From the NCBI GenBank assembly GCA_009827205.1, contig WUAK01000019.1, positions 1-17,080 on the forward strand: a stretch of 17,080 nucleotides of DNA, in the 5' to 3' direction. The notes below the pieces were generated by a model, which made no database searches, had not been told where the DNA came from, and saw nothing but the letters and a program-made list of their open reading frames with translations. The DNA comes from Phycisphaeraceae bacterium. Lineage in GTDB: Bacteria > Planctomycetota > Phycisphaerae > Phycisphaerales > UBA1924. The position numbers and the translations under genes were made by a program. How positions within the stretch are numbered: position 1 is the stretch's first letter; every line of letters begins with the position of its first letter. Positions 1 through 8,047 of the stretch are shown here, in pieces.

Positions 1-195
1 TGGCTTCGCTGAATCTACTACAATCCCATCCACACCGTTCCCGGACGAGTAAATCGGTCCGGCTTCTGATATCGGGCTGTAGCCGGAAACGACGCACTGG
101 CCTTGCCGGATCTCTATGATGCAATTGAACCGGTGTTCGAGTTCGGCGATGTCGGCCACTGTCGAGGGGCTAAGCTGATAGCCGTGCTTGTACAT
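1..195 (-). CDS. Partial hypothetical protein, C-terminus beyond window
   Basis: A minus-strand frame stays open from position 252 to the left edge. The best start is ATG at 195, which has GGAG nine bases upstream. It gives 65 visible residues beginning MYKHGYQLSPSTVADIAELE; the rest lies outside the window. I see no recognisable domain, signal peptide or membrane segment. It follows the 253-555 gene on the same strand and in the same frame, separated by that gene's TGA and 57 bases that are also open, so the two could be pieces of one interrupted gene. Calling it separate rests on the Shine-Dalgarno-like GGAG. Confidence 0.4.
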   Translation of the reverse strand, partial: MYKHGYQLSPSTVADIAELEHRFNCIIEIRQGQCVVSGYSPISEAGPIYSSGNGVDGIVVDSAKP

Positions 196-252
196 CCACA
201 CAATCTCCAGGGTTCTCAGTGCTATGAGACGGCATGAAACACTCTCGACGGT

Positions 253-555
253 TCACAACAATTCGCGGAGTTCTTTGGCATCCAGCGTTTGAGTTGGCTC
301 AGGTACAGGCTCTAGATACGTGCTGTACCGTTCAGATGACACCCACGAGCTACGAGACGCCACACGGTATTGGTACACAGTATCACTCTGGTCATAAACG
401 ATGAGGCAATGCCGATGTTCGACCAGAGGCCACTCTGTTTCGACACAGAGTTTGCTACCGGCCTCTGCTTTGGTGCGACACATGCACACGCCTGCGATTC
501 TTCCAATAGAATCGCAAGCTGCAAGTAGCCCATGCTTGATTTCGACGTGACTCAT
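253..555 (-). CDS. Hypothetical protein, 100 aa
   Basis: This minus-strand frame of 100 codons starts at ATG 555 and ends at TGA 253. The product is soluble and mixed in charge, with four cysteines in the first half (two in a VCMCR stretch) and a beta-looking middle (HCLIVYDQSDTVYQYRV). No signal peptide or membrane span is visible, and I do not recognise the family. The ribosome binding site is weak (TAAGAA about five bases before the ATG). It probably belongs to a minus-strand run with the partial frame to its left. Composition resembles the neighbouring genes. The alternative minus frame 312-533 is a shadow of this one. Confidence 0.5.
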   Translation of the reverse strand: MSHVEIKHGLLAACDSIGRIAGVCMCRTKAEAGSKLCVETEWPLVEHRHCLIVYDQSDTVYQYRVASRSSWVSSERYSTYLEPVPEPTQTLDAKELRELL

Positions 556-681
556 AGATTCTTACTGTGGTAGCACTTGACGCATCGTGTCCCCACGGAC
601 CTGTGCGTAGCCTGCAACCTCCGATTTACCGCCAACTCAATGATTCGTTGGTTAAGAGCGAAGACATAACCGTCTATTGCT

Positions 682-891
682 TTACCACGTGCTATCGTCA
701 GCAGGAGGTTCCTCAACCGGCGGCTCAGGATCGAACAGATCGTCGATCCAATCGATGATCAGATCAATCACCGAGTCACCTGAATCACCATTATCCGCAT
801 AGGCATTCGATGCAGCGGCTCCAAACGCAATAGCCCCAGCAGCCAGTGCAGCACGGACCGCAACGCCAGTACTTTTCCGTTGGGTTTTCAT
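682..891 (-). CDS. Small secreted acidic protein, 69 aa
   Basis: The start at ATG 891 is chosen because AAGGGAAGG lies directly upstream at good spacing; the upstream ATG at 939 would add a non-signal-like extension. Residues 1-30 form a classic Sec signal peptide: a basic start (MKTQRK), an alanine-rich hydrophobic core and AYA before the likely cut ahead of DNGDSG. The mature part is about 40 residues, strongly acidic, and ends in a Pro/Glu-rich tail (PEPPVEEPPADDS). Between them, DLIIDWIDDLF looks like a short amphipathic helix. Function is unknown; it could be an exported peptide or wall-associated protein. It has no close partner on its strand. Confidence 0.6.
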   Translation of the reverse strand: MKTQRKSTGVAVRAALAAGAIAFGAAASNAYADNGDSGDSVIDLIIDWIDDLFDPEPPVEEPPADDSTW

Positions 892-993
892 TTCCTTCCC
901 TTCTGTTGTGCATGCGCGCTCTCGCACGTAGCACAACAAGGGACGGAACAGAGGTATCGGGTGTGAGCGAGGTTGTTTAAAATCTCATATCAG

Positions 994-1022
994 TTGCCAA
1001 AGAAGCCATAATCCATCATAAT
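994..1022 (+). promoter_or_regulatory. Sigma-70-like promoter for the 1068-3655 operon
   Basis: TTGCCA at 994-999 and CATAAT at 1017-1022 are separated by exactly 17 bases, each one mismatch from the TTGACA/TATAAT consensus. Transcription would start near 1029, leaving a leader of about 40 bases with GGAGG just before the GTG start of the sigma factor. This was read by eye. Confidence 0.5.
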
Positions 1023-1067
1023 GAAGCTCGGTTTTGATTAGCCTTTACAAGGTCGGAGGCCTGGCAG

Positions 1068-1682
1068 GTGCCAAACACAACCGAGCAATCCTCAGGCACA
1101 CCCCTAAGATCAACGGCAAGCCTTTACGAGAGCGAGCAGTTCGATCCCCACGATCGCGAGGCGATAGCTGGCCGACTTATTGAGCTCGCCCCTCTCATAC
1201 GACGCAGGATTCAGAACAAGCTGTCTGGGAACGACCGCCGACTGTTCGATACTCAAGATCTTCTCTCCACGATCTTGCGCCGCGTGGATGCTCTAATCGC
1301 GAAGGGCACTCTACGAGCCACGACCGATCGCGAGTTGGTCTCACTCGTATTGACCATGCTGGACAATTCGCTGGTCGATCGGTACCGGCTTATGTCAAGG
1401 CATAAAAGGACCGAGTCAAGAGACGGCGTTTGGGCGTCATGGGCTCGAGTCAATACCAAATCGGATGACAGCAACGTTACCTCAGAGACACTCTCTGAGA
1501 TCTTTGAATCGATCGAGTCGGCAGAAGATCGTCTACTGCTTTCACTGAGACTGAGCGGGGCGACGCACGCGATGATCGCTGAGATCCTTGAGATCTCTCC
1601 AGAAGCATGCCGACAACGCTGGGTGAGTTTGAAACAGAAGATCGCCTCCGATATTCAAAACAACGATGCGGGTGAAAGATGA
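1068..1682 (+). CDS. ECF-like RNA polymerase sigma factor (sigma-kinase operon 1)
   Basis: The 204-residue product has the two-domain layout of a small sigma factor. Residues about 29-107 look like region 2: a helical core with FDTQDLLSTILRRV in the place of the usual D-x-x-Q/D-L motif, then LDNSLVDRYR. Residues about 150-195 look like a region-4 helix-turn-helix (RLSGATHAMIAEILEISPEA, then CRQRW). Start is GTG 1068, supported by GGAGG eight bases upstream. The stop overlaps the next gene's start as ATGA, so sigma and kinase are probably translationally coupled. In Planctomycetes such pairs are common, and the kinase is thought to act on or with the sigma factor; here that is inferred from adjacency. 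The sequence is unlike the second sigma factor at 8037-8597, so the two belong to different ECF groups. Confidence 0.75.
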   Translation: MPNTTEQSSGTPLRSTASLYESEQFDPHDREAIAGRLIELAPLIRRRIQNKLSGNDRRLFDTQDLLSTILRRVDALIAKGTLRATTDRELVSLVLTMLDNSLVDRYRLMSRHKRTESRDGVWASWARVNTKSDDSNVTSETLSEIFESIESAEDRLLLSLRLSGATHAMIAEILEISPEACRQRWVSLKQKIASDIQNNDAGER

Positions 1683-3655
1683 TCGCTGTTGACCGATATC
1701 AACTCATTGGAAACGCCCGCCATGATGAGGCAGCCCTTCTTACCAACCTCGCAGAAACAGTGAACGATTCTTCCTCGAAGGGTCTGCCTGTAGACCTTGG
1801 TGAGTTGATGGCGGCATATCCTGAAACGCATGAATGCCCAGTTCTCCTCGATGCGGCTATCGAGTACACACTTGACTCCAGGTGTAGCGCTGATACCCAT
1901 ATCGGAAGCGCAACTGAGCTGCTAGTAGATGAGTACCCGAGTCTCGCAGCACAGATTCGTAGAGCCGGCTGTTTGTCATTGGTCTTCAACAACTTATCGC
2001 TTGAGCCAGCCGCGTCAGAAGCTCTCGAAGTCGGACAACAGATTGGCCCGATTCTCTCAGACGGAAAGCCTCGCTACGAGATTCAGGGGCAATGCGGAGA
2101 CGGGTCATCTGCAAAAGTCTACAGGGCTATCGATCGAAGGATGAGCGATTCTTGGCACTCAAGCCTCGTCGCCTTGAAAGTTACAAGCTCGATAGAAAGT
2201 GATCCCCTGCTTCTTCACTCTGAAGGTGTTCTGGCTTCTATTGCAGGCCATCCAAATGTCGTGAATGTCATTGACCGCGGCAGTATCAGCGAGGATCTGC
2301 AGTATGTTGCTATGGAGCTTTCGAGTCTGGGCTCACTGCAGCAGATATCGATCGGAAATGCGACTCTTTACGTGCGACTAATCCGCGATGTAGCGTTAGG
2401 ACTACATGCCGCCCACTCAGCAGGTGTTGTGCACGGGGATATCAAGCCCGATAACATACTCCTTTTTGGCACCGCCGATGATACCGAACGCCTCGTACCG
2501 AAATTGTCCGACTTTGGCACTGCCAAATCTCTCCGTCTTGGCCGTTCTACAACGCCAAGTACAGGTTCTTCTGAGCTTCAGGCAGGCAACCTGGCATTTA
2601 TGGCTCCTGAGATTTGGGCAGGATCTCGACCGACCATACAATCAGATGTGTACTCACTCGCAGCAATGCTGCAGTACTTGCTCACAGAAGAACTGGATCT
2701 TCGGAAACCGCAACATAAAGATCGGCGCAATTCCAGATACGGAATGCCGAACAGTAGACTCGCTTCAATAATCGATGAGGCTACCAAGCCAGATCCGGCC
2801 TGCCGCACAGCCTCTGCAATCGACTTCGCAAACCGGCTCACTTCTTGGCTCAACAGGACACCAATTCCCGGGCTTGACAGCCGCGTTCAGACCACACAGC
2901 TGTACTGCATTCGCCACCCAGTGATCATGATTGCTGTTCTATCTACTCTATTAGTGTTAGGTGGCGGTGCCATTGGCGGCGCTTACGCGTGGCAAGGATG
3001 GGTTTACGAATCAGCGAGGAGAAACGCGTCAGCAAGTGTATCTAGTTGGCACGAGCGGTACAGTCCGGCATTTAGCGATCGATCGAGCGTGTATGACCTT
3101 GCTTCACGATACGCGCTTGCGCAGTCCACCAATAGTACGGATGCATTCGACTGGGCTACAACCATAGCTCCAGATCTTCGTACTGAAATAGCCCAGCACA
3201 AATCTATCTTTAACACCCTACCAGAAGGCTCAATGGACAGGATTCTTTTGCGTGAACAACTCGTCTTTCGCCAACTCCAGTCACGGGTACAATATCCGGA
3301 TACTGCCCAGTTGATCGAAACTCAACAGCGAGCACTCGCCGAAGCCGGCTTGTTGACATCGGAGGAGCGTGAGCAACTCAATATTTTCCGAGCGGTATAT
3401 GCGGTCAAGTGTGCAGTGATCAATAAGACTGAGATAAAAGAACTTGAGAATCAAGGCGTCGATGCCCACATCTCTATACTCTCAGAATTCTTGGCTGCCC
3501 GAGGTTTATTTAGCGCAACCGGACTCAGCGAGGCATCGAGTAGAGATCCAAGAACACGGCTTGCTGCGAGAGCAGCCCATTGGCTCAGCTCGCCCAAATT
3601 GATGGATATCGAGGAACTGCACAACACCCTTGATATTGAATACAGCAATAAGTAA
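1679..3655 (+). CDS. Membrane Hanks-type Ser/Thr protein kinase with HGD catalytic loop
   Basis: This 658-residue product has an N-terminal helical region (about 1-125), a kinase domain (about 133-395), one membrane span (about 413-437) and an extracytoplasmic part of about 220 residues. Kinase landmarks are a degenerate glycine loop CGDGSSAKVY (139-148), the VALK lysine at 167, HGDIKPDN at 252-259, the DFG aspartate at 278, and APE at 309-311 followed by SDVYSL. The catalytic-loop arginine is glycine (HGD rather than HRD), so this is a non-RD kinase, which usually does not need activation-loop phosphorylation; the catalytic Asp, Lys and Asn are kept. The outer domain (from about 438) is helical with no family I recognise and may be a sensor. 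The gene overlaps the sigma factor by four bases. Confidence 0.85.
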   Translation: MIAVDRYQLIGNARHDEAALLTNLAETVNDSSSKGLPVDLGELMAAYPETHECPVLLDAAIEYTLDSRCSADTHIGSATELLVDEYPSLAAQIRRAGCLSLVFNNLSLEPAASEALEVGQQIGPILSDGKPRYEIQGQCGDGSSAKVYRAIDRRMSDSWHSSLVALKVTSSIESDPLLLHSEGVLASIAGHPNVVNVIDRGSISEDLQYVAMELSSLGSLQQISIGNATLYVRLIRDVALGLHAAHSAGVVHGDIKPDNILLFGTADDTERLVPKLSDFGTAKSLRLGRSTTPSTGSSELQAGNLAFMAPEIWAGSRPTIQSDVYSLAAMLQYLLTEELDLRKPQHKDRRNSRYGMPNSRLASIIDEATKPDPACRTASAIDFANRLTSWLNRTPIPGLDSRVQTTQLYCIRHPVIMIAVLSTLLVLGGGAIGGAYAWQGWVYESARRNASASVSSWHERYSPAFSDRSSVYDLASRYALAQSTNSTDAFDWATTIAPDLRTEIAQHKSIFNTLPEGSMDRILLREQLVFRQLQSRVQYPDTAQLIETQQRALAEAGLLTSEEREQLNIFRAVYAVKCAVINKTEIKELENQGVDAHISILSEFLAARGLFSATGLSEASSRDPRTRLAARAAHWLSSPKLMDIEELHNTLDIEYSNK

Positions 3656-3980
3656 CCGCTGGGCGCATCACGAAGAGATTCTTAGGAGTAATGCAGTTCT
3701 CAGCGATTGTTCGCGGGTGAGTAGTGTGGTCGTTTATAACGCAGGCTACTTGCTCACGCTGCGATATGACAATGGCCGCTACAAATCATGAAACGAGGCG
3801 TCTTGGTACAGAGCCCCTCGCTGCCTAAGGAGTCTCACCAACGGCGAAGCGTGCTCCAACATCCGGGCTCTGGCCGCCATAACAGCGCACATAAAGGTAG
3901 TAGCGATACCCTCTGCTACCTCCCACACAGGTCGTTCATTTCCCAATCTAAAACTACCGCAGTGAAGTCCGGCTCGGAAC
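3656..3980. other. Gene-poor gap, left part
   Basis: I see no convincing gene between the kinase stop and the repeat that begins near 3981. Short frames on both strands (3788-4126 plus, 3779-3994 minus) lack ribosome sites and run into the repeat. A hairpin-forming stretch lies at 3895-3921 (AGGTAG...GCTACCT arms) without a T-run, so it is not a clear terminator. Confidence 0.4.
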
Positions 3981-4365
3981 AGCTGGGCCTCCATACAAAC
4001 CTACATTACAAGTGTTTTAGTAGGCACCAAACCCTTGAAAGCCGGACACTTCAGACATCATCTGGGAGTCACACAAAGTCCTGGCCCACCCCATGTGGGC
4101 ATAATCGAGGGTCCAAGGCTGATTGATAGATTGACCTCAATACATAGCAATGTGAATCACCGCCATGTGGCATCGTAAGAGTCTGATTGGCATATCTGAG
4201 ATCGCCCACCGCTTTCCGATTTGTATGAGCCGATAGTGTCCCGTTTACTTGCCAGAGATGGCGACTATCGCGGGGATCTCGGCTGTACCCGCGGCAATCG
4301 GAGACTATCACTGGGGCCCGGAATCGCCCAGTTTCGGGCGAATGGGGCTGAGTATCTCTCGGGGC
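3981..4365 (+). repeat. Dispersed degenerate repeat, copy 1
   Basis: This copy contains the head block (GAAAGCCGGACACTTCAGAC from 4037) and the second block (4200-4365). The second block matches 15708-15875; over 4261-4365 I count 94 of 105 identical positions to 15771-15875. From the head core (4037) to the second block (4200) is 163 bases, the same as in copy 2 (12949 to 13112). Upstream, 3990-4036 aligns with the start of copy 4. No open frame is conserved among copies, so it is probably non-coding or a decayed mobile element. Confidence 0.7.
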
Positions 4366-4378
4366 CCCCCACATGCTA

Positions 4379-4410
4379 GCAGAATTAGAAGACTCCAATA
4401 CCGAGTTCTA
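4379..4410 (+). repeat. 32-base repeat segment duplicated at 13010-13041
   Basis: This segment begins GCAGAATTAGAAGAC and ends CCGAGTTCTA. It matches 13010-13041 at 30 of 32 positions. At 13010 the segment sits between the two blocks of a repeat copy; here it follows the second block. This suggests a second, partial repeat copy joined in tandem at about 4366. Confidence 0.65.
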
Positions 4411-4471
4411 GATGACACGAGGGTACGAGCTTCTGCTACCCCACTCTCCTCTTATGCACGAAACAAATATG

Positions 4472-5353
4472 TTAGCTGATGCCTGATGCTTCTTCCGGGC
4501 TTAGAAGTGGCCGGTAGAACCCGCATTGATCGAGTGGTAGAACTGCAACCGCCTCAAGAATTTTATCGGTATCGACAGACTCGTCGAAGATGCCTGGACT
4601 GTGCGCGTGATTTGACCAGCCACCGATCCATACATCACTCCACGAGACCTGAATATTTCGGATGGATTCCCAAGCCGTTATCTGAGCATCGATCCATGAA
4701 TGAATGGCCCAGAACCATGGATGGACATGAGCTGAGTATGTATCAAAGAGGGAGTTGTAACCGATGTCGTTCCATTTCTCTTCTGTTGGTGGCTTTCTAG
4801 CATGTGATCGCTTTTCATTATTAGCCCCTCTTGAGCCGAACCGTTCGTGCATGATGGCATGAATACCGTATTCAATCCGAGTCCCGATCTCATCGAGCGA
4901 TGTACACATGATACTTTGTGAGCTTAATAGTGTTGCCGCAGATTGCACCCATGTATTCCATACGTTTTCTGACTTCGATGGATATACGATTTCATTGAGC
5001 ATCGGAGGGCTGATCGATGCTGGGAACATTGGATCATCGTGAGCGGGGAGTGAGCCCCATTCCAACGGAGGCGATTCACGGTATTGCTTTGTGATGGATC
5101 TGGCTTTGTGCAACATCATCCGGTGCATGTAGAAGAAGTCGAGGCCGGCACCGTTGCGATATATGATATTGCCTGACTGATCCAAGGACGATCGTTTTGG
5201 TGCCCAATCTGCACCGAAGCGGGTAATGTAATCCCGCTGCTCGATGTGGGAAAGCGTTTGCCATGTTTCACGTAGGGCGTGCCAAAGCAGATGCGAAAGT
5301 CGTACAGACGGCTTCGCCATCATCTGGGTGAGCGTTGGGTGCGGATCGTGCAT
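4472..5353 (-). CDS. Diverged tyrosinase-like (type-3 copper fold) protein
   Basis: Start ATG 5353 overlaps the previous stop as TGATG and has GAGGA nine bases upstream; product 293 aa. Tyrosinase-family landmarks appear in order: an N-terminal helix with R-x-x-W-x-x-L-S-x-x-E (about 28-39), GLDFFYMHRMM at 70-80 resembling the F-x-x-W-H-R-x-x-L CuA segment, HAIMH at 165-169 resembling the CuB H-x3-H pair, and HPWFWAIHSWIDAQITAWE at 211-229 resembling the D-P-x-F-x-x-H-x-x-x-D-x-x-x-x-W segment. CuB ligands would be H165, H169 and H218; for CuA only H77 is clear, and no histidine sits about nine residues before it. It may therefore bind one copper or none. No signal peptide or membrane span is seen. 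It is the last gene of the 8597-4472 operon. The family assignment is from motifs only. Confidence 0.5.
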   Translation of the reverse strand: MHDPHPTLTQMMAKPSVRLSHLLWHALRETWQTLSHIEQRDYITRFGADWAPKRSSLDQSGNIIYRNGAGLDFFYMHRMMLHKARSITKQYRESPPLEWGSLPAHDDPMFPASISPPMLNEIVYPSKSENVWNTWVQSAATLLSSQSIMCTSLDEIGTRIEYGIHAIMHERFGSRGANNEKRSHARKPPTEEKWNDIGYNSLFDTYSAHVHPWFWAIHSWIDAQITAWESIRNIQVSWSDVWIGGWSNHAHSPGIFDESVDTDKILEAVAVLPLDQCGFYRPLLSPEEASGIS

Positions 5354-5820
5354 CACATAATTTCCTCGATTGCGAGCATGACGACACCAAACCCGCCGAT
5401 CCACGGGTCTTGATTCTCGGGGATCATGACTTCTTGGCCACCTGACGTGATTACCACCACTGTATCGTGACCTACAACCTTGCCGTTCTCGTCCACGATC
5501 TCCTGATATGCTGGCTCACCAGGATCTATGACGACAATTCCGCCGTCATGCGACGGTTGATCTGATGCTGTGAGCATGTTGAGGGTGCTGTCAACAAACT
5601 TGACCGCATGCCTCATTGCAAGCCTTGCACTCGTAAAGGGTGCTGACTTGTACTCTCTGCGACACTTATCAAGTTTCTCCTGGATACTCTTGTAGCCCGG
5701 AAGCGATGTTGCAAGCAAGTTTAATGGCAGAGTTTGCGTGTGCTTGATCTTGTCGCCGAAACTCGATACAAGAAGACGCGCGGTCACCAATCGGTACTCT
5801 TTGGACGGTGCTTCATTCAT
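5353..5820 (-). CDS. Hypothetical protein of sigma-kinase operon 2, 155 aa
   Basis: ATG 5820 is chosen as start because it lies inside the last codons of the kinase gene (8-base overlap) with AAGGA upstream; the frame extends to 5889 but that part is kinase coding sequence. The first 85 residues are helical and basic (EKLDKCRREYKSAPFTSARL). The last 60 are beta-rich, with GGIVVIDPGEPAYQEIVDE, GKVVGHDTVVVI and a hydrophobic C-terminus GGFGVVMLAIEEIM. No signal peptide is seen. I recognise no family. The stop overlaps the start of the tyrosinase-like gene by one base, so the two are probably made together and may interact, for example as a chaperone or assembly partner; that role is inferred from position only. 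Confidence 0.65.
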   Translation of the reverse strand: MNEAPSKEYRLVTARLLVSSFGDKIKHTQTLPLNLLATSLPGYKSIQEKLDKCRREYKSAPFTSARLAMRHAVKFVDSTLNMLTASDQPSHDGGIVVIDPGEPAYQEIVDENGKVVGHDTVVVITSGGQEVMIPENQDPWIGGFGVVMLAIEEIM

Positions 5821-8047
5821 TGTTTTCAGGTTCCTTTCCATTGAGCTTTTCTGTGTTTGATCCAGTGACAGGCATGATGCTCTTTGCACAACGAAAGCCG
5901 GTCCGTGGCCCTCCCGGATTGCGAAGACCGGTTGTGATTAGATTCGACAGCGTCAGCGAAGGGTCGTCGGTCCAGCATCGTCCAGCGACATAGACTGTAA
6001 GATTGTCGATGTTCACCGTACTAGTGAGCTCTCGAACATTCGAGTACGTGTGCAGCAGTCCATCACTTGGGTCCCACAGTGCCGGTTGGTCCACGGGGAC
6101 AACACCTTCGAAGTATGCCAGATAGTGCCTAGAGGCTTCACGCCCGGTGTAGGGCTGTACCGATTCAATATTCGGTTGAGATGACTCGCCCCCCGGGTAC
6201 ATTGCGCCGTGGGTACCTCGAGCTGCGGCTTGCCATTCCGCGAACGTTGGCAATCGCTTCCCACGCCAACGAGCATAAGCCTCGGCATCTTGGCGGGTAA
6301 CCCACACGACAGGTAGATCCACGAGTGAACTAAACTCGTCGGTAAACCGCCAGTGATATGGCTCGACGTGACCGGTTGCCTGTGTGAATTGGCGGTATTC
6401 CCCGTTGGTCACTTCACATCGATCAATATAAAACGTGCCGATACTGATCTTAGATACAGATTTATCATTGTTGTTTATTATACGAGTGGAATACAATCCT
6501 GCCGGTACAGTAATCATGTCACCGATGATTTTATCATTGTGCACCATATAGGCGCACATTTCGTTGCTATTCAGTGATGGCCATGGTTCTTCTTGATCAA
6601 GAATATAGATCGATTGATCATGCTCCGGACCGGTCTCAGTTACAGTGATGTTGATTTCGGCTGTTGATTGATCGATTTTATTGATAGCGACAATGCGGTA
6701 CTGTCCTTGTTTAAGAATAACCGGCGATCGCATGTTTATAGTGCGTGCTGAATCGACTGGCATTCCGGCCCGATCCATAGTCACTATCATTGCATCCAAT
6801 TCTGTTCCATCGCGAACGAGTCTGAGGTGTACAGTATCAGCACGGGCGGCTCGCCTTAATTTAATGACGCCAATGAGCGTTATCACTGTGACCGCAAGAA
6901 GAAGCGTGATAATCATGAAAGCCATGCGTCGGCGTATAAATGTCCTACTGAGTTTGCGAATGATCGAGCTTCCGCGCGCAACAATCGCCTCGTTAGCGAG
7001 GAACCGCTGGAGATCTTCATACAACTCTGACGCTGAGGCATACCGATCTTCAACATCTTTCTCCATCGCCTTTTCGGTTATGATGGCGAGATCCCGTGGA
7101 ACCCGAGGATTGAGCTTGCGCACCGGAGGCGGTGTGCTTGGACCAGCGATGAGGCCTGCGAGCGTGTGACTTGAGGCGCCTTCGTAGGGCCTGCGCAGTG
7201 TGAGAAGCTCAAAAAGAACCGCCCCGAGAGAGTAGATATCCGTTCTGTGATCGACTGCGGCGTGCTGTGCCCGAACCTGCTCGGGGCTCATGTAGTCTGG
7301 TGTGCCCGGAATTTCCCTCGACACCGTGATCCGTCCTTGTGTCTCGTCGCGCGAGATCCCAAAGTCCGCCAGCTTTGCAGTGCTGGCGTTGAGCAAGATA
7401 TTGCTTGGCTTGATATCTCGATGGACGATACCCATTGTGTGCGCGGCTTGGATCGCGGACGCGATCTGAGCAACCACGTTCGTCACGGACCGGATGTACC
7501 CAAGCGATCCGAATCGCGGGAGCTCTGTCATCTCGATCACGTTGCCTGCTGGTGCTCCTTTGAGAACACCTAGTACCTCCGCTAGGTTCTTGCTTTCAAC
7601 ATACTCCATCGCGATGTAATGATGCTTATTGTCGATGCCTGCCGCGTAGACTCTGACCACATGCGGGTGATCAATCTTGCTTGCCGCGTTAGCTTCACGC
7701 CGAAATCTGTCAATATCTCGGCGTGACAGCAGTGCGTGCATCGAAAGAAGCTTGAGTGCAACGAGGCGGCGAGGATGAGTCTGCCAGGCCCTGTACACAA
7801 CACCCATCCCACCTCGGCCGATTTCTTCATGGATTTCGTACCCATCAATAATTGGGCTGCTGTGGGCATGTACCTCGTTACCTGTATCATCGCTGACGTC
7901 CTGATGCTCAAGGAGCTTCTCAACGAGTTCGGCAAGTTCTGGGCTTGAGGTTCGCAAAGCTTCGATCGCAGCGATTTGATCTGCTTCGATCAACGCGTGG
8001 ATCCTTTCGAATTCCTCCTTGGCACGCGCCCACAAATCAGGATTCAT
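5813..8047 (-). CDS. Ser/Thr protein kinase fused to an extracytoplasmic FGE/SUMF1-like domain
   Basis: The 744-residue product opens with a planctomycete-type N-terminal helix region (1-55). A complete RD kinase domain follows (about 69-350): glycine loop GRGGMGVVY at 77-85, VALK lysine 99, HRDIKPSN at 209-216, DFG 228-230, SPE 254-256. A membrane span covers about 375-395. Then comes a beta-rich stretch and an FGE-sulfatase/SUMF1-like domain (about 510-723) with FYIDRCEVTNGEYRQF, RWRGKRLPTFAEWQAAARG (594-611), SNVRELTS and GFRCAK (717-722). The two copper/catalytic cysteines of true formylglycine-generating enzymes appear to be missing, so the domain is more likely a sensor or binding module. 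The start overlaps the sigma gene by 11 bases and the end overlaps the next gene by 8. Chlamydial Pkn1 has a similar architecture. Confidence 0.9.
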   Translation of the reverse strand: MNPDLWARAKEEFERIHALIEADQIAAIEALRTSSPELAELVEKLLEHQDVSDDTGNEVHAHSSPIIDGYEIHEEIGRGGMGVVYRAWQTHPRRLVALKLLSMHALLSRRDIDRFRREANAASKIDHPHVVRVYAAGIDNKHHYIAMEYVESKNLAEVLGVLKGAPAGNVIEMTELPRFGSLGYIRSVTNVVAQIASAIQAAHTMGIVHRDIKPSNILLNASTAKLADFGISRDETQGRITVSREIPGTPDYMSPEQVRAQHAAVDHRTDIYSLGAVLFELLTLRRPYEGASSHTLAGLIAGPSTPPPVRKLNPRVPRDLAIITEKAMEKDVEDRYASASELYEDLQRFLANEAIVARGSSIIRKLSRTFIRRRMAFMIITLLLAVTVITLIGVIKLRRAARADTVHLRLVRDGTELDAMIVTMDRAGMPVDSARTINMRSPVILKQGQYRIVAINKIDQSTAEINITVTETGPEHDQSIYILDQEEPWPSLNSNEMCAYMVHNDKIIGDMITVPAGLYSTRIINNNDKSVSKISIGTFYIDRCEVTNGEYRQFTQATGHVEPYHWRFTDEFSSLVDLPVVWVTRQDAEAYARWRGKRLPTFAEWQAAARGTHGAMYPGGESSQPNIESVQPYTGREASRHYLAYFEGVVPVDQPALWDPSDGLLHTYSNVRELTSTVNIDNLTVYVAGRCWTDDPSLTLSNLITTGLRNPGGPRTGFRCAKSIMPVTGSNTEKLNGKEPENNE

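Noticed and set aside
3779..3994. Minus-strand frame of 71 codons in the same gap, with a fairly protein-like sequence
   Set aside because: No ribosome site or recognisable domain; kept only as a possible relic.
3788..4126. Plus-strand frame of 112 codons in the gap after the first kinase
   Set aside because: No ribosome site, low-complexity composition, runs into the repeat copy and is not conserved in other copies.
4249..4479. Frame through the second repeat block, partly similar to 15768-16022 at the protein level
   Set aside because: The similarity follows from DNA identity. The two copies differ by amino-acid-changing substitutions as often as silent ones, there is no start signal, and the third copy does not keep the sequence.
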